A stretch of 64,000 bases of DNA from Rivularia sp963920925 (GCF_963920925.1 NZ_CAWUDI010000047.1:3690-67689), one strand, 5' to 3'. Shown: positions 51,526-61,674, numbered from the stretch's first letter. The notes: a model not told the origin generated them from the letters alone. Numbers and translations: made by a program.

Positions 51526-52539
51526 CTAATTCTTAATCGCATCAAGACTTTGTTGATTCCACACATAATCTTTCATATCATCTGGCCAAGAAACTTCTTC
51601 TGCTGTGGCAAGTTTTAAAGTGCTAGCTTTTAATTCAGAATACAGATCGGCAAAATCACCAATTATAATATTATTTTTAATAAAAGTTTGACGCAACAGT
51701 TCTGTTGTAAACATCATGTTATGAGCTTCAAAACTGCCTTTTTTAAATATCTGCTCAAAGATGATAAATTTTATATCATCTCGTCCTTGTTTATTCGCTT
51801 TTTCACGAGTAATTCCAAATTTTTCGGGTACTATATCACCTTTAATTGATACCATGATATATTTTGGTCCTTTCACCCATCTTTGATAGCTGTTACCAAA
51901 AGCAAAAACATTAATTAACCGATCTGTACGATTTTCCCATCTTTTTTCTTGAATCTTTCGCGCTTTAAAATTCCAAAAAGCTGCGTATTTTCCAACAAAC
52001 TTTCTTTTAGCACGATTAATAGCGCGGGCTAATAAAATTGTTCCATGACTATCCCCCGAAAAATTCAGACATTTATCGTTTTCTATAGCGTAAAGTATTA
52101 AAGTCGTAGTATTTCTAATTGCAGGACTTCCAGCTAAACCGATGCGATGTATTGCAGCATCGATCCAATCTAAATATTGATTAACAAATTTAAAAAGAGG
52201 ATTTTGCTTGATGAAAGAAGAATTATTCAAGTTAGCAACCCCAGTATTCAAAGTCTGTGCGTATCTCCTACTTCTCTTTGAAGATATTTCTTCAGGTTGT
52301 CCCAAACCAGGAATAAATATTGCAAAAAGTTGGCGATCGTCACATAAAGGATAATAAGCGATTTCTTGAGTAATAAAGGCAATTGAATTTCCCATTGCCA
52401 TCACATCATCAAAATCAAAAATTTCTTCCGTGCCCGGATTCTGAAATTGTCCGTCAAACTTCTTATCCGGGAATAAAATTTCTAAAAGCCAGCGTCGTGG
52501 ATTTGACTCTACCTGCTGTGCCTTATATTTATTCCTCAT
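51526..52539 (-). CDS. Alpha/beta-hydrolase-like protein of unknown substrate
   Basis: The 337-residue protein starts at ATG 52539. There is no signal peptide. A nucleophile-elbow-like motif FSGDSHGTILLARAI (about 158-172) follows a strand, as in lipases (GxSxG with His at the fourth place). Later candidates for the acid and histidine are IKGDIVPE (about 232-239) and EAHNMMF (about 270-276). An upstream LFAIFIPGLGQPEE has an oxyanion-type GLG. The order Ser-Asp-His fits alpha/beta hydrolases, including the DUF2235-like group, but I cannot name the family or substrate. It stands alone. Confidence 0.6.
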   Translation of the reverse strand: MRNKYKAQQVESNPRRWLLEILFPDKKFDGQFQNPGTEEIFDFDDVMAMGNSIAFITQEIAYYPLCDDRQLFAIFIPGLGQPEEISSKRSRRYAQTLNTGVANLNNSSFIKQNPLFKFVNQYLDWIDAAIHRIGLAGSPAIRNTTTLILYAIENDKCLNFSGDSHGTILLARAINRAKRKFVGKYAAFWNFKARKIQEKRWENRTDRLINVFAFGNSYQRWVKGPKYIMVSIKGDIVPEKFGITREKANKQGRDDIKFIIFEQIFKKGSFEAHNMMFTTELLRQTFIKNNIIIGDFADLYSELKASTLKLATAEEVSWPDDMKDYVWNQQSLDAIKN

Positions 52540-52659
52540 GATAAATTTCCTTTTATTAAAACCGCGTTGTTATCAGCTTACTGTTTGATATACAAGTATT
52601 TTGTTAAACTTTCCGATAATTAATTTAAACATATTACTGTAGTAATGTAAGTATTTTAG

Positions 52660-52755
52660 GGAACAGGGAATGGGGAGATGGGGACAAGGGGACAAGGAGA
52701 GGGGGAGAGGGGGAGAGAAAATAACTCTTAACTCCTAACTCTTTAAATCCAAAAT
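52660..52755. repeat. G-rich and TAACTCC tandem repeats before hpsP end
   Basis: GGGAACA, GGGGAGAT, GGGGACAA and GAGAGGG units run from about 52660 to 52716, then TAACTCC units to 52742 and AAAATCT. Gene-free filler between the hydrolase-like gene and the polysaccharide genes. Confidence 0.65.
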
Positions 52756-53943
52756 CTAATCACCTTTAACCTGAATAATATCTTGATAAGCCTCAACTAT
52801 TTTTTGCGCGATCGCATCCCAACTATAGTTCAACAATGCATATTTCCGTGCCTGCAAACCCCTACGCTGTCTTTCTTCTGGATCTTTCAATGCTTCCCTT
52901 AATAAATCTGCAATTGATTCGGTATTGGTTGTACCTACCCATCCCGATTCGCTACCGCTAATGTCTTGACAAATATGCACTTGGTCTGAAATTACTACTG
53001 GGATTCCTGCTACCATCGCTTCGGCTACAGCAATACCAAAGTTTTCGTAATAGGAAGGTAATACGAATAAATCGGCTGTTTCCAATAAAGCTGATTTTAA
53101 TTCCCCGGTAACAAAACCAGTAATAGTAGTATGTTTATCTAAAGGTGAAGCTTGAATTTGCGACTTAATTTTTTGTTCGTAACTAGGATCTTGAGGATTA
53201 GTTCCAGCTAAAACAAAATGAAAATCTAACCCTTCACTCAAAAGTTTTTCTAAAGCCGGAATTAATAAATCTAATCCTTTTTTAGGATCGATGCGCGACA
53301 TAAATAATATTTTTGGTACGTTGTCGGGAATATTAAATTGATTGGAGACGTTAAATTTAACGTCTCTACATTCCTGCATTTGCTTTACACCGAGGGGAAT
53401 TACTAAATCTCTGGTAGTCACCCCAAATCTATGGGAAACTTTCGCTTCTTGTTCGCTGGTAAAGTGAATTGCAGCAGCTTTCTTAATATTTGGACGTTCT
53501 AAACCTGCTGCATAAAGTTGTTTTAATTGCTTTTTCTTACGTAAATCTGCTGGATCGAGGGTTCCTAAAGGACGTAAAATATAAGGTAATTTTTTAGCGC
53601 GACAAACAGCAGCGGCGGTACTACTAACTGGAGAAAATAAAGCATGAATATGAGCTAAATCGTATTCCTTAGCATGATTATTTAACCACTTTAATAGATC
53701 GACAGAAAACTTATAGCGACGAAACGGAGAACATTTAAAATAAATGATTTCATAACCATCTTGTTCGATGGGAGAATTTAGCGGCACATCCAAAGGTTTT
53801 TGTCCCGTATCACCATTACTATCTGTTGTCAAAATAGTCACTTTTACACCTTGACGTGCTAAAGCAGGTGCAAGCCCCAATACCATTTGACTGGGGCCAC
53901 CGTAAATCAGAGAAATTGAAGGAACGATTTGTAATATTTTCAT
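52756..53943 (-). CDS. hpsP: GT4-family glycosyltransferase, probable HpsP
   Basis: The 395-residue protein starts at ATG 53943, overlapping the stop of the upstream gene in ATGA. It is a GT-B fold glycosyltransferase of family 4: IVPSISLIYGGPSQMV at the N-terminus (Gly-rich acceptor loop), MSRIDPKKGLDLL at the start of the second domain, and the nucleotide-sugar site YENFGIAVAEAMVAGIPVV with the EX7E pattern. It adds a sugar to a growing polysaccharide in the cytoplasm. The hps name rests on its place after HpsO-, HpsN- and HpsL-like genes, as in the hormogonium polysaccharide set of filamentous cyanobacteria; the letter is uncertain. Confidence 0.85.
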   Translation of the reverse strand: MKILQIVPSISLIYGGPSQMVLGLAPALARQGVKVTILTTDSNGDTGQKPLDVPLNSPIEQDGYEIIYFKCSPFRRYKFSVDLLKWLNNHAKEYDLAHIHALFSPVSSTAAAVCRAKKLPYILRPLGTLDPADLRKKKQLKQLYAAGLERPNIKKAAAIHFTSEQEAKVSHRFGVTTRDLVIPLGVKQMQECRDVKFNVSNQFNIPDNVPKILFMSRIDPKKGLDLLIPALEKLLSEGLDFHFVLAGTNPQDPSYEQKIKSQIQASPLDKHTTITGFVTGELKSALLETADLFVLPSYYENFGIAVAEAMVAGIPVVISDQVHICQDISGSESGWVGTTNTESIADLLREALKDPEERQRRGLQARKYALLNYSWDAIAQKIVEAYQDIIQVKGD

Positions 53944-55103
53944 AACTCTTGATAAAATTGCAATTGCTGTTTCGCTAAAGCAATATTTGTATACTGTGCC
54001 ATTGCTTTTGCATAACCCATTTGAGCGAGATTTTCTGTTAAATCTTGGTTGTCTATTAACTGTTCCAAACGATTAGCTAATTCTTCAGCATTACCTTCTG
54101 GAAATATCAATCCCGCATCGCCAATTACGTGGGGAATTTCACCAGAGTCCGAACCAATTACGGGTACTTTACAAGCCATTGCTTCAATGATTACGTGCCC
54201 GAATTGTTCTTTCCAACCAACCGAAGTTAAGGTTTTAAATTTATAAGTTGTTTCTGATGGCAATATCAAAGTACTCATCAGATTTATATAGTCTGCAACT
54301 TCGTCATGGGGAACGCTTTCAACTAATATAATTCTGTCTTTAATTCCTTTTTCTGCGGCTTTATGCAATATTTCATCTTTTAATTCTCCTCTTCCTAAAA
54401 GCAAGAATTTCCAAGATTTATCTTTAATTTTTACTAAAGCATCTAAAAGCGTTATGATACCTTTTTCAGGTACAAAACGTCCCACGAAACCAATTACAAA
54501 ATCATCCGGTTCCAGACCGACTTTTTTTGCTAATTCTGGCTGATTTTTCGGTGTAAATAAAGTTTCATCTACACCCAGTTGCGGCATTACTTTGATTGGG
54601 CCTTCATAACCTCGATCGCGCAATATTTCCGCACCATCTTGATTTCCAGAAATTATGCCGTGACTGTTATCAAGGTTGTAATTCTCTAATATAGATATCG
54701 GGAATTTTAAATTATATGGTAAATTCCACCAGGTAAAGAATATATTTTTTGCTTTAAGTCCTAGTAGTGCATTTAAAGTAATCATTTCCGCATAAGCCAA
54801 CCCTCTAGAACCTTGTTCTACATGAATAATGTTAGGACGAAATTCTCGTAATAAAGTAACTAAATCACCACCGAAGGTAAGTAACCCTTGATGATTTTGA
54901 CTAAAATTAGAAACGGGAACTATCCGAAAATTGCCTTCATCGCGATATTCAGTTTCAATAATTTTGTTTTGAACTCCTCCAGGCCGCCATTTTTTCGGAA
55001 CTACTACCGTTACTTCTATATCTGGCTGTAATCGAGATAAAGCGCGTAATTTCTCGCAATTTAAATCTACTATATACGTATGACTTGCTACTAATATTTT
55101 CAT
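53940..55103 (-). CDS. hpsO: GT4-family glycosyltransferase, probable HpsO
   Basis: The 387-residue protein starts at ATG 55103 (MKILVASHTYIVDLNC). It has GT-B architecture. The second domain begins IGFVGRFVPEKGI and the donor site shows EQFGHVIIEAMACKVPVIGSDSGEIP. N-terminal VPKKWRPGGVQNK and IHVEQGSRGLAYAEM are distinctive. It overlaps the downstream glycosyltransferase by 4 bases, so the two are translated together. It probably builds hormogonium polysaccharide with its neighbours; the assignment is by context and recalled family names. Confidence 0.85.
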   Translation of the reverse strand: MKILVASHTYIVDLNCEKLRALSRLQPDIEVTVVVPKKWRPGGVQNKIIETEYRDEGNFRIVPVSNFSQNHQGLLTFGGDLVTLLREFRPNIIHVEQGSRGLAYAEMITLNALLGLKAKNIFFTWWNLPYNLKFPISILENYNLDNSHGIISGNQDGAEILRDRGYEGPIKVMPQLGVDETLFTPKNQPELAKKVGLEPDDFVIGFVGRFVPEKGIITLLDALVKIKDKSWKFLLLGRGELKDEILHKAAEKGIKDRIILVESVPHDEVADYINLMSTLILPSETTYKFKTLTSVGWKEQFGHVIIEAMACKVPVIGSDSGEIPHVIGDAGLIFPEGNAEELANRLEQLIDNQDLTENLAQMGYAKAMAQYTNIALAKQQLQFYQEL

Positions 55104-55189
55104 GATTTTAGATAATAGTTTTTATAAAAAGGGAGTAGGGAATAGGGAATTTGATAATAATTTTTATTAGAACCTCTAAATATTTAGAT

Positions 55190-55216
55190 CCCCCCAACCC
55201 CCCTTAAATAAGGGGG
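55190..55216 (+). terminator. Terminator-like hairpin between hpsN and hpsO
   Basis: CCCCCCTTA pairs with TAAGGGGGG across AA and is followed by CTTTTTG on the plus strand. It points against the flanking minus-strand genes, so it is probably a dispersed repeat rather than their terminator. Confidence 0.35.
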
Positions 55217-55271
55217 GCTTTTTGTTTGTCTCTAAGCCTTCCTCTGCGCTCTCTGCGGTTAAATAATCTTT

Positions 55272-56312
55272 TCAGAAACTCCCAACAGGTTTTCTAGAAT
55301 TCGTTTCCACTAGTTCAATTTGCTTATCTTGCTGAGTATAAACTTGACCGTCATTCCATAATGATTGAATCACGGTACCCAAAGCATTCAAAAAGCCCAA
55401 GCTATAAAAAACGCCGCGAGTTAAGATTTTGATTGGAGAGCCGCTTTTGTGACAGGGAGGTCTTCCGAGGACGTGACAGTCAAACAAACGAGCATAAAAA
55501 CGCAACGCTTGATTGACATTTAAGTTATTTAACCCCAACAAGAAATGATTGTGGTAGAACGTAAACTGATATTTAGTTGAACGAGTGCTGATATCGTGGC
55601 AACCACCTGTCTCTTCTCCTAAATGCACTAAATGCGCTTCTGGATCGTACCAAATTTTATATCCCGTCTTGCGAATGTGCAGGCAAAAATCCGACTCTTC
55701 CCGCACCGCACTTCCACGAAATCTTTCATCAAAATGCAATCCGTATTCAGTGAATAGTTCGCGACGGAAAGACATATTGCAACCCCTCGTAGTTAAAACT
55801 TCCTGGGGTTTTGTAGTGTGTACTAAATCAATATAATACCAAGCAACTCCAGGGTCCATTGCTTGAGGAGGTAGATATTCAAGCTCTGTATAATTACCTT
55901 CACCCTGGGTATAACCTTTAGCAGAATCTTCCATTTTCATGCGATCGAATACCCTTCCCGCGACAGCCCCTATTTCTGGGTTTTGATAATTTTTCGCATG
56001 AGCAGTTAAAAATCCCGGTTCTAACAATACATCATCATCGATAAATAGAATTATCTCACCCGCAGACCGCCGCACCGCATAATTACGCGCTCCCGGCAAA
56101 CTTGCCCAATCCAAACGATACCATTGGATTTTACCTGAATAAGATTGTTCTTCTAAATAAGCTTCAATTTCCGGTTGATGCTTCGGAGTTTGGTCTACCA
56201 CCAAAACTTCATAATTAGAATAATCTTGTTTAAGCACATCCACGATGCTATCTCGCAACGCTGACTCACGCCCGTAGGTCGGTATAATTACTGAAATTAA
56301 TGGGTTTGACAT
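55272..56312 (-). CDS. hpsN: GT2-family glycosyltransferase, probable HpsN
   Basis: The 346-residue protein starts at ATG 56312. GT-A fold family 2: PLISVIIPTYGRESAL at the N-terminus, metal-binding DDD-type IILFIDDDVLL, and the acceptor region NMSFRRELFTEYG with VREESDFCLHIRKTGY (ED catalytic pair). The C-terminal part (about 250-346) is basic and amphipathic and may touch the membrane. It lies 168 bases before hpsO and 83 bases after the HpsL-like gene, all on one strand. Confidence 0.85.
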   Translation of the reverse strand: MSNPLISVIIPTYGRESALRDSIVDVLKQDYSNYEVLVVDQTPKHQPEIEAYLEEQSYSGKIQWYRLDWASLPGARNYAVRRSAGEIILFIDDDVLLEPGFLTAHAKNYQNPEIGAVAGRVFDRMKMEDSAKGYTQGEGNYTELEYLPPQAMDPGVAWYYIDLVHTTKPQEVLTTRGCNMSFRRELFTEYGLHFDERFRGSAVREESDFCLHIRKTGYKIWYDPEAHLVHLGEETGGCHDISTRSTKYQFTFYHNHFLLGLNNLNVNQALRFYARLFDCHVLGRPPCHKSGSPIKILTRGVFYSLGFLNALGTVIQSLWNDGQVYTQQDKQIELVETNSRKPVGSF

Positions 56313-56395
56313 ATAAGATTAGTTGTTAGTTATTAGTTGTTAGTTGTTAGTTGTTAATGTCTCCTTGTCCCCATCCCCCTATCTCCCCATGCTAT

Positions 56396-58099
56396 TCAAA
56401 GCGGGTTTTGTGCCATCTTCTGCTTGCGTTTAGTTTTAGTAGATACTTCAGCAGATACATCAATTACCTGTTGTTGCTGTTCTTTAAGTCTCTCTAGCTT
56501 GTCTATTTCTGGCAGTTTGAAAAGCACTCCTGCGAAAAACCAGTAGTAAACGGCAACCGGATCGACATCCAAAGGATAATAGTAGGTGTTGTAACTTATA
56601 AACAATATAAACACCCATAAAGCTGCTCCGTAACCACGGAAATTACGGTTTTTTATTTTACGGTGAGTCTTGAAGCCAGTAATTGTTAGGGCAGTGACTA
56701 ATCCTAAAAACCCTAATACTCCTAAAATTCCTACTTCATACATGACTTTGGGATAGTATGTTTCTACCAATTTGGTTGGCCCCATTATCCTCGCTGAGTT
56801 GGTGGCTTTTCCTAAACCGTTTCCGAATGGGTTTTTAGTATTGTTCGCAACTTCTTCAAATTGCTGGGTGATAAATTCGTAAGGTGGCGAAGCATTCCAA
56901 CGATCAATAAAGCTATCAAGTCTTTCTTGGACAACTGCGGGATTACTGGCGATCGCAATTGTCAAAACCAAAACTAGTCCTCCAAAAATAGGAACAAATC
57001 TTTTGAGGTTGGCAAGTTGACCTGTAAGTAGTAGCAATAATACTAAGCAAACAGGTACTAATGCTAAGGCAATTCTTTGTCCGGAAATCACAGCATTGAC
57101 GAATACTGATGCTAAAGAAACCAAACCAACTATCCTCCATTTTGCTTCGGGATCGCTGAAGCCAGTACCGAAGGTGAAGAAAGTGCTAGAAATTAAAAAC
57201 CATGCCCATTGCCAAGGTGCTACAAAGGTACCCGGTAGCCGAATCATCCCTTGACTGGGGCTGTAAACTAAAGCACCACCAATAAAACATCGGGCTTCTA
57301 ATGTTGCTTTAAATAAATCGACTCCTACAGCGTCACGAGTCCCCGGACAAATGCCTACAACTAATAGCGCATATTGAACTACTCCGAGCAAACAGCACAC
57401 GAGTATCAGGACGACTTGGACTCTTGATACAAACAGAAAATCCTTTTTGTTGCGAATTAAATAATAAGCACAGGTCATTAAGGGTATGTAACCCATAAAT
57501 ACCTTGAGTCCCAGAATTCCCATTCCCAGGGGCATCGATTTCGGTAGTGTTTTGAATAGCGGTGCAGGAGGCGGGTTAAACTGTTGCATTGCATTGACAA
57601 ACAACAGCGTACAAATACATAAGCCTAATAAAATAAATAATGGTTTTTTTATATCTTGCGGGATAATGAAAGGTAAATTCTGCTTGCGGCATTTTTGCCA
57701 CAGTGCCACAACTGCCGGAACGTAAAAGCCATCTTTTGCTAATTGAAGTATCGCATTTCCACCGAGCAGATAAGTTACTGTACCCGCAAACGGTACGTAG
57801 AAAATAAACCCTAATAAAGCTTGACGGGGATATTGATAAGAAAGCGCTAGTACTATCACCCCCATCATTGCAGGGACGGCTAATTTGATTCCTCCAGCAA
57901 AAAATGCCGCAATCCCTAAAACAAGACCTACTCCTCCTGATTTGGAGAGTAGGTTCGTAAGTTCTTGACGTGCCTTAGTTGCCTTGCGTTTTTGTGCTAA
58001 CTTTTCTTTGATCGTGAGTTTTGGCTGTTCTTCTTTTGACTGCTTTTTTTTATTTTTATTTTTTATATTCTTATTTTTTTTAGGCTTAGACTTGAGCAT
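56396..58099 (-). CDS. hpsL: O-antigen ligase/polymerase-like membrane protein, probable HpsL
   Basis: The 567-residue protein starts at ATG 58099. The first 40 residues are almost all Lys, Asn, Glu and Gln (KPKKNKNIKNKNKKKQ), an unusual cytoplasmic basic tail. About 10-12 membrane helices follow. A large periplasmic loop (about 400-450) contains NPFGNGLGKATNSAR, the region where Wzy/WaaL proteins keep catalytic residues. It is the first gene of the same-strand block L-N-O-P. It should polymerise or ligate polysaccharide at the membrane. The assignment uses fold and context. Confidence 0.82.
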   Translation of the reverse strand: MLKSKPKKNKNIKNKNKKKQSKEEQPKLTIKEKLAQKRKATKARQELTNLLSKSGGVGLVLGIAAFFAGGIKLAVPAMMGVIVLALSYQYPRQALLGFIFYVPFAGTVTYLLGGNAILQLAKDGFYVPAVVALWQKCRKQNLPFIIPQDIKKPLFILLGLCICTLLFVNAMQQFNPPPAPLFKTLPKSMPLGMGILGLKVFMGYIPLMTCAYYLIRNKKDFLFVSRVQVVLILVCCLLGVVQYALLVVGICPGTRDAVGVDLFKATLEARCFIGGALVYSPSQGMIRLPGTFVAPWQWAWFLISSTFFTFGTGFSDPEAKWRIVGLVSLASVFVNAVISGQRIALALVPVCLVLLLLLTGQLANLKRFVPIFGGLVLVLTIAIASNPAVVQERLDSFIDRWNASPPYEFITQQFEEVANNTKNPFGNGLGKATNSARIMGPTKLVETYYPKVMYEVGILGVLGFLGLVTALTITGFKTHRKIKNRNFRGYGAALWVFILFISYNTYYYPLDVDPVAVYYWFFAGVLFKLPEIDKLERLKEQQQQVIDVSAEVSTKTKRKQKMAQNPL

Positions 58100-58347
58100 A
58101 TTAAATTGAGGATTTTAGATTAGTAAATCAAAGATGGTTAGTAGTTATTAGTTAGCTGTTAACACATAATAACTAAAAGTTAACATTTAATACATTGTAG
58201 TACTTAGTCTGGTTAGTCAATATGGATAAAAAACAATAAAGGGGATATCATTCCCTGTCCCTGTTAAGAGTTCCCCATTCCCCAACAATCAACTACTAAC
58301 CACGCTCCAACTATCCCTGCTTTAGCAATCAAAATCCGTAAAATCCT

Positions 58348-59823
58348 CTATGCTGCCAAATATGAATGTACTACATTAACCAATTCCTTTGTCCAATAGT
58401 TAGCTTCCTCGGCTGCCTCGGCTTCTACCATTACTCGGATTAAAGGTTCCGTACCTGAAGCGCGAACTAATACTCTACCAGCATCACCCATTGCTACTTC
58501 AGCACGAGAAATCGCATTTTGCAAAGGTTGGCAGTCTTGCCAATTTACCCGCTTTTCTCTATCTTCTACTCGCACGTTGTGCAACAATTGCGGATAAGTT
58601 GTAAAGCTTTGACTTACCATTTCGGATAAAGGTACACCTGCTTGATGTACTAAAGCTGCTATGTGCAAAGCCGCTAACAAACCATCTCCAGTTATGCCGT
58701 AGTGACGGCAAAGAATATGACCGGATTGTTCGCCTCCTAGCATTCCGCCAGCCCGCAGCATTTCCGCTTGTACGTATTGATCCCCTACTGCGGTACGTGT
58801 AAATTTACCGCTTATTTGATTCCACGCTCTTTCAAAGCCCAAATTAGCCATCACGGTTGAAACAATCAAATTATCCGGTAATTCTTGTTTCTGCTGTAAA
58901 GACTTACCCCAAAGATAAAGAATGTAATCGCCGTTAATTTCTCTTCCGGTATTGTCTACTGCTAATACTCTGTCTGCATCACCATCAAATGCAAAACCCA
59001 AGTCGGCATTGTTTTCTTTGACAGTTGCCTGGCATACACCTAAATGAGTCGAACCGCAATCAACATTAATGCGATCGCCATCTGCTTCATTGTGTAGGGA
59101 AATAACTTCCGCACCTAACTGCTCGAATACAGAAGGTGCTAAACCAACCGCCGCTCCCCATGCTAAATCTAAAACAACCTTCATTCCTTGGAGATTTATA
59201 TTTCCATGTAGCGGCTGTTTTAATATTTGGGCATATTCCAAAATCAACTCCGGACGCGAGTAATGCCGTCCGCAATTACTTATACTAACATAGGGTGATG
59301 CTTGACCACGCAAACCCGCTTCAATTTCTTGCTGTAATACTTTAGATAACTTAATACCATCACTACCAAAAATTTTAATGCCGTTATCTTCTGGTGGATT
59401 ATGGCTCGCAGAAATCATGACTCCACCGACTGCATCTGTAATGCTGCTCAGATAAGCAACGCAAGGAGTAGGACATAAACCTAAATACCACACTTCTAAC
59501 CCAGCTGCGGTTAAACCCGCACTCAAAGCCATTGCCAGCATATCGCTAGAGTTACGAGAGTCTTGTCCGAGAATCACAGGTCCTTGATTCTCGGCGCGAC
59601 TACGCAATACAATACCCGTCCAAAAGCCCACCTGCAATGCCAAAGGTGCGCTCAATAATTCGCCAACTTTTCCACGGATTCCATCAGTACCGAATAAAGG
59701 AGATTTTGGCAGTACTAAAGAATTCTGCCCGAAACCGCTTCCAGAGGCTTTTTTCCATCCATCAGCCTCACCAGCAGAATCCCCACGTATACCACCGGGA
59801 ATTTTAGTTATAAATGATACCAT
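58348..59823 (-). CDS. glmM: Phosphoglucosamine mutase
   Basis: Converts glucosamine-6-phosphate to glucosamine-1-phosphate for peptidoglycan and other amino-sugar polymers. The start is ATG 59823 (MVSFITKI); a GTG at 59841 is in frame. The protein has 491 residues, with a cyanobacterial N-terminal extension of about 40. The phosphoserine is Ser140 in VMISASHNPPEDNGI. The metal site is FAFDGDADRVLAVD, the sugar loop GGEQSGHIL, and the phosphate loop VRASGTEPLIRVM. It starts a separate unit from the hps block, which lies just downstream on the same strand. Confidence 0.94.
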   Translation of the reverse strand: MVSFITKIPGGIRGDSAGEADGWKKASGSGFGQNSLVLPKSPLFGTDGIRGKVGELLSAPLALQVGFWTGIVLRSRAENQGPVILGQDSRNSSDMLAMALSAGLTAAGLEVWYLGLCPTPCVAYLSSITDAVGGVMISASHNPPEDNGIKIFGSDGIKLSKVLQQEIEAGLRGQASPYVSISNCGRHYSRPELILEYAQILKQPLHGNINLQGMKVVLDLAWGAAVGLAPSVFEQLGAEVISLHNEADGDRINVDCGSTHLGVCQATVKENNADLGFAFDGDADRVLAVDNTGREINGDYILYLWGKSLQQKQELPDNLIVSTVMANLGFERAWNQISGKFTRTAVGDQYVQAEMLRAGGMLGGEQSGHILCRHYGITGDGLLAALHIAALVHQAGVPLSEMVSQSFTTYPQLLHNVRVEDREKRVNWQDCQPLQNAISRAEVAMGDAGRVLVRASGTEPLIRVMVEAEAAEEANYWTKELVNVVHSYLAA

Positions 59824-60637
59824 AACTTGAGAAAGCTCCACACACTCACACAGGAGAATAACACTTTATACTTGTTTGAACAATTCCCGTTGAATACCTT
59901 TTCATCAGGACTGTTTGATATGCCGTTTTTATTTTTCTCTTTATAAATTTATTATAATTTAGGTACTTTTGAGCAATGATACTTATGAATTCTATCAAGC
60001 AAATATGAAGATTCAATCAAGTCAGTATTATCCCCGATCGCATTAAAAACTTTTTAAAGAATCTTTAAACTAAGTTTAAAGTCATTTTTAAGTTGATACT
60101 ATAATTTCTCTAAATTATGCCCCTAATATATTTAAAAGCTCCTAACTGAGTAGAGGTGATGTACAAATTACCTGAATCTTTCCATACTAGAATTAATACT
60201 TAGCCGTTTGTTAAAAACATATCCTCTATAATTCACAGGCTTTGATAGAAAATATGAACAATCATGCTCAAAATTAACTTTTTGAAATAAAACTTAATAA
60301 AAACACAAGTTTTTGGAATTGACCAAATTGTGTATCGTAGTTTAAAAACTGACTTATTCAATATGCTTAAGAAATTTTAATAGAAATTATCATCAATTAG
60401 CTCTAATGTTACCTTTTAGTAGTTGTTTTCAGTATGGACAGTTATAGATGAAGGAAGTTGAATTAAGATGCGCTCAGTGGTGAATTGTTACAAGAGAGTT
60501 AGGATTGAGGAGATTATCTTCATCACAACTTCGGTAAAAACTGCGAGTTAGCTTCTAGAAGCTTCCACTCACTCAGAACTTCATACTTGTAAACAACCAC
60601 TAGAATAGTTAACCTTTTTATTGTTGAGAAATTTAGC
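59824..60637. other. Intergenic stretch, 814 bases
   Basis: AT-rich region between divergent glmM and heme oxygenase genes. I see no gene, tRNA or strong terminator. Small dyads such as CTTCTAGAAG (about 60553-60562) are present. It could hold long leaders or a small RNA; nothing decides this. Confidence 0.5.
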
Positions 60638-61360
60638 ATGAGTAGCAATTTAGCAACCAAATTACGTGTAGGCACTAAAAAAGCCCACACAATGGCAGAA
60701 AACGTTGGTTTTGTTAAGTGCTTTTTAAAAGGAGTCGTTGAAAAAAAATCTTATCGTAAATTAGTTGGCAACTTTTACTTCGCTTACACTGCGATGGAAG
60801 AAGAGTTGGAAAAACACGCTAACCACCCAGTTGTTTCTAAAATTGACTTTAAGGAACTCTATAGAAAGCATAGTTTAGAACAAGACCTTAGCTATTATTA
60901 CGGTGCTAACTGGCGCGAAGAAATTAAGCTATCGCCAGCGGGAGAAGCATACGTAAATCGCATCCGCGAAGTATCGCAAAACGAACCAGAATTATTAGTA
61001 GCGCATTCCTACACTCGTTATTTGGGCGACTTATCCGGCGGACAGATTTTGAAAAACATTGCTCAAACAGCAATGAATCTCAACGAAGGAGAAGGTATTG
61101 CCTTCTACGAATTTGATGAGATTGACGACGAAAAAGCATTTAAAGCAAAATACCGTCAAGCTTTAGATGAAATGCCCATCGACGAAGCAACAGCAGATAG
61201 AATCGTTGATGAAGCAAACGCGGCTTTTGGGATGAACATGAAAATGTTCCAAGAGTTGGAAGGTAATTTAATCAAAGCGATTGGACAAATGTTGTTCAAC
61301 ACTCTTACTCGTCGTCGCAATCGCGGTAATAACGAAACCGAATTAGCAACCGCTGATTAA
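60638..61360 (+). CDS. ho1: Heme oxygenase (biliverdin-forming)
   Basis: Opens heme to biliverdin IX-alpha with release of CO and iron; in cyanobacteria this is the first step to phycobilins and phytochrome chromophore, using ferredoxin. The 240-residue protein starts at ATG 60638. The proximal heme ligand is H17 in GTKKAHTMAENV. The distal helix Gly-rich kink is seen in RYLGDLSGGQILKNIA. The soluble form lacks the C-terminal membrane anchor of animal enzymes. A His-poor, Asn/Arg-rich tail ends the protein. It is a single gene in this window; its product can supply the phytochrome encoded at 47.6-50 kb. Confidence 0.95.
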   Translation: MSSNLATKLRVGTKKAHTMAENVGFVKCFLKGVVEKKSYRKLVGNFYFAYTAMEEELEKHANHPVVSKIDFKELYRKHSLEQDLSYYYGANWREEIKLSPAGEAYVNRIREVSQNEPELLVAHSYTRYLGDLSGGQILKNIAQTAMNLNEGEGIAFYEFDEIDDEKAFKAKYRQALDEMPIDEATADRIVDEANAAFGMNMKMFQELEGNLIKAIGQMLFNTLTRRRNRGNNETELATAD

Positions 61361-61674
61361 GATTAGATTGTAAGATTAGAGTCTCGAATAATTAATTTAT
61401 AGGGGTGGTGTCTTTATGATTGCTGATTCGATGTATTGGTAATTATAAGGATGTTGCCCCTAATGCAGATTTTTGAACTTCGTAGGTTGGGCTGAGGAAG
61501 GAAACCCAACATCAATAATTTTTGAACCCATCAATAATTTTGTTATTAAAGGTTCTAAATGTTCGTACATATTTGCTTCATAATGTTGGGTTAAAAGCAT
61601 ATGGTCATTCCTTGTATACCATCAATATTATTTGTACGCTTTTAACCCAACCTACAATATTTATAAATAACTAA
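61361..61674. other. Intergenic stretch, 314 bases, with TTGGGTT inverted repeats
   Basis: Contains GTAGGTTGGG (about 61480) facing CCCAAC (about 61505), and a perfect 13-base inverted pair TTGGGTTAAAAGC at 61586-61598 and its complement at 61638-61650. These are dispersed palindromic repeats. No gene. Confidence 0.6.

Noticed and set aside
55190..55216. Terminator between hpsN and hpsO
   Set aside because: The T-run is on the plus strand while both genes are on the minus strand; kept only as a low-confidence hairpin.
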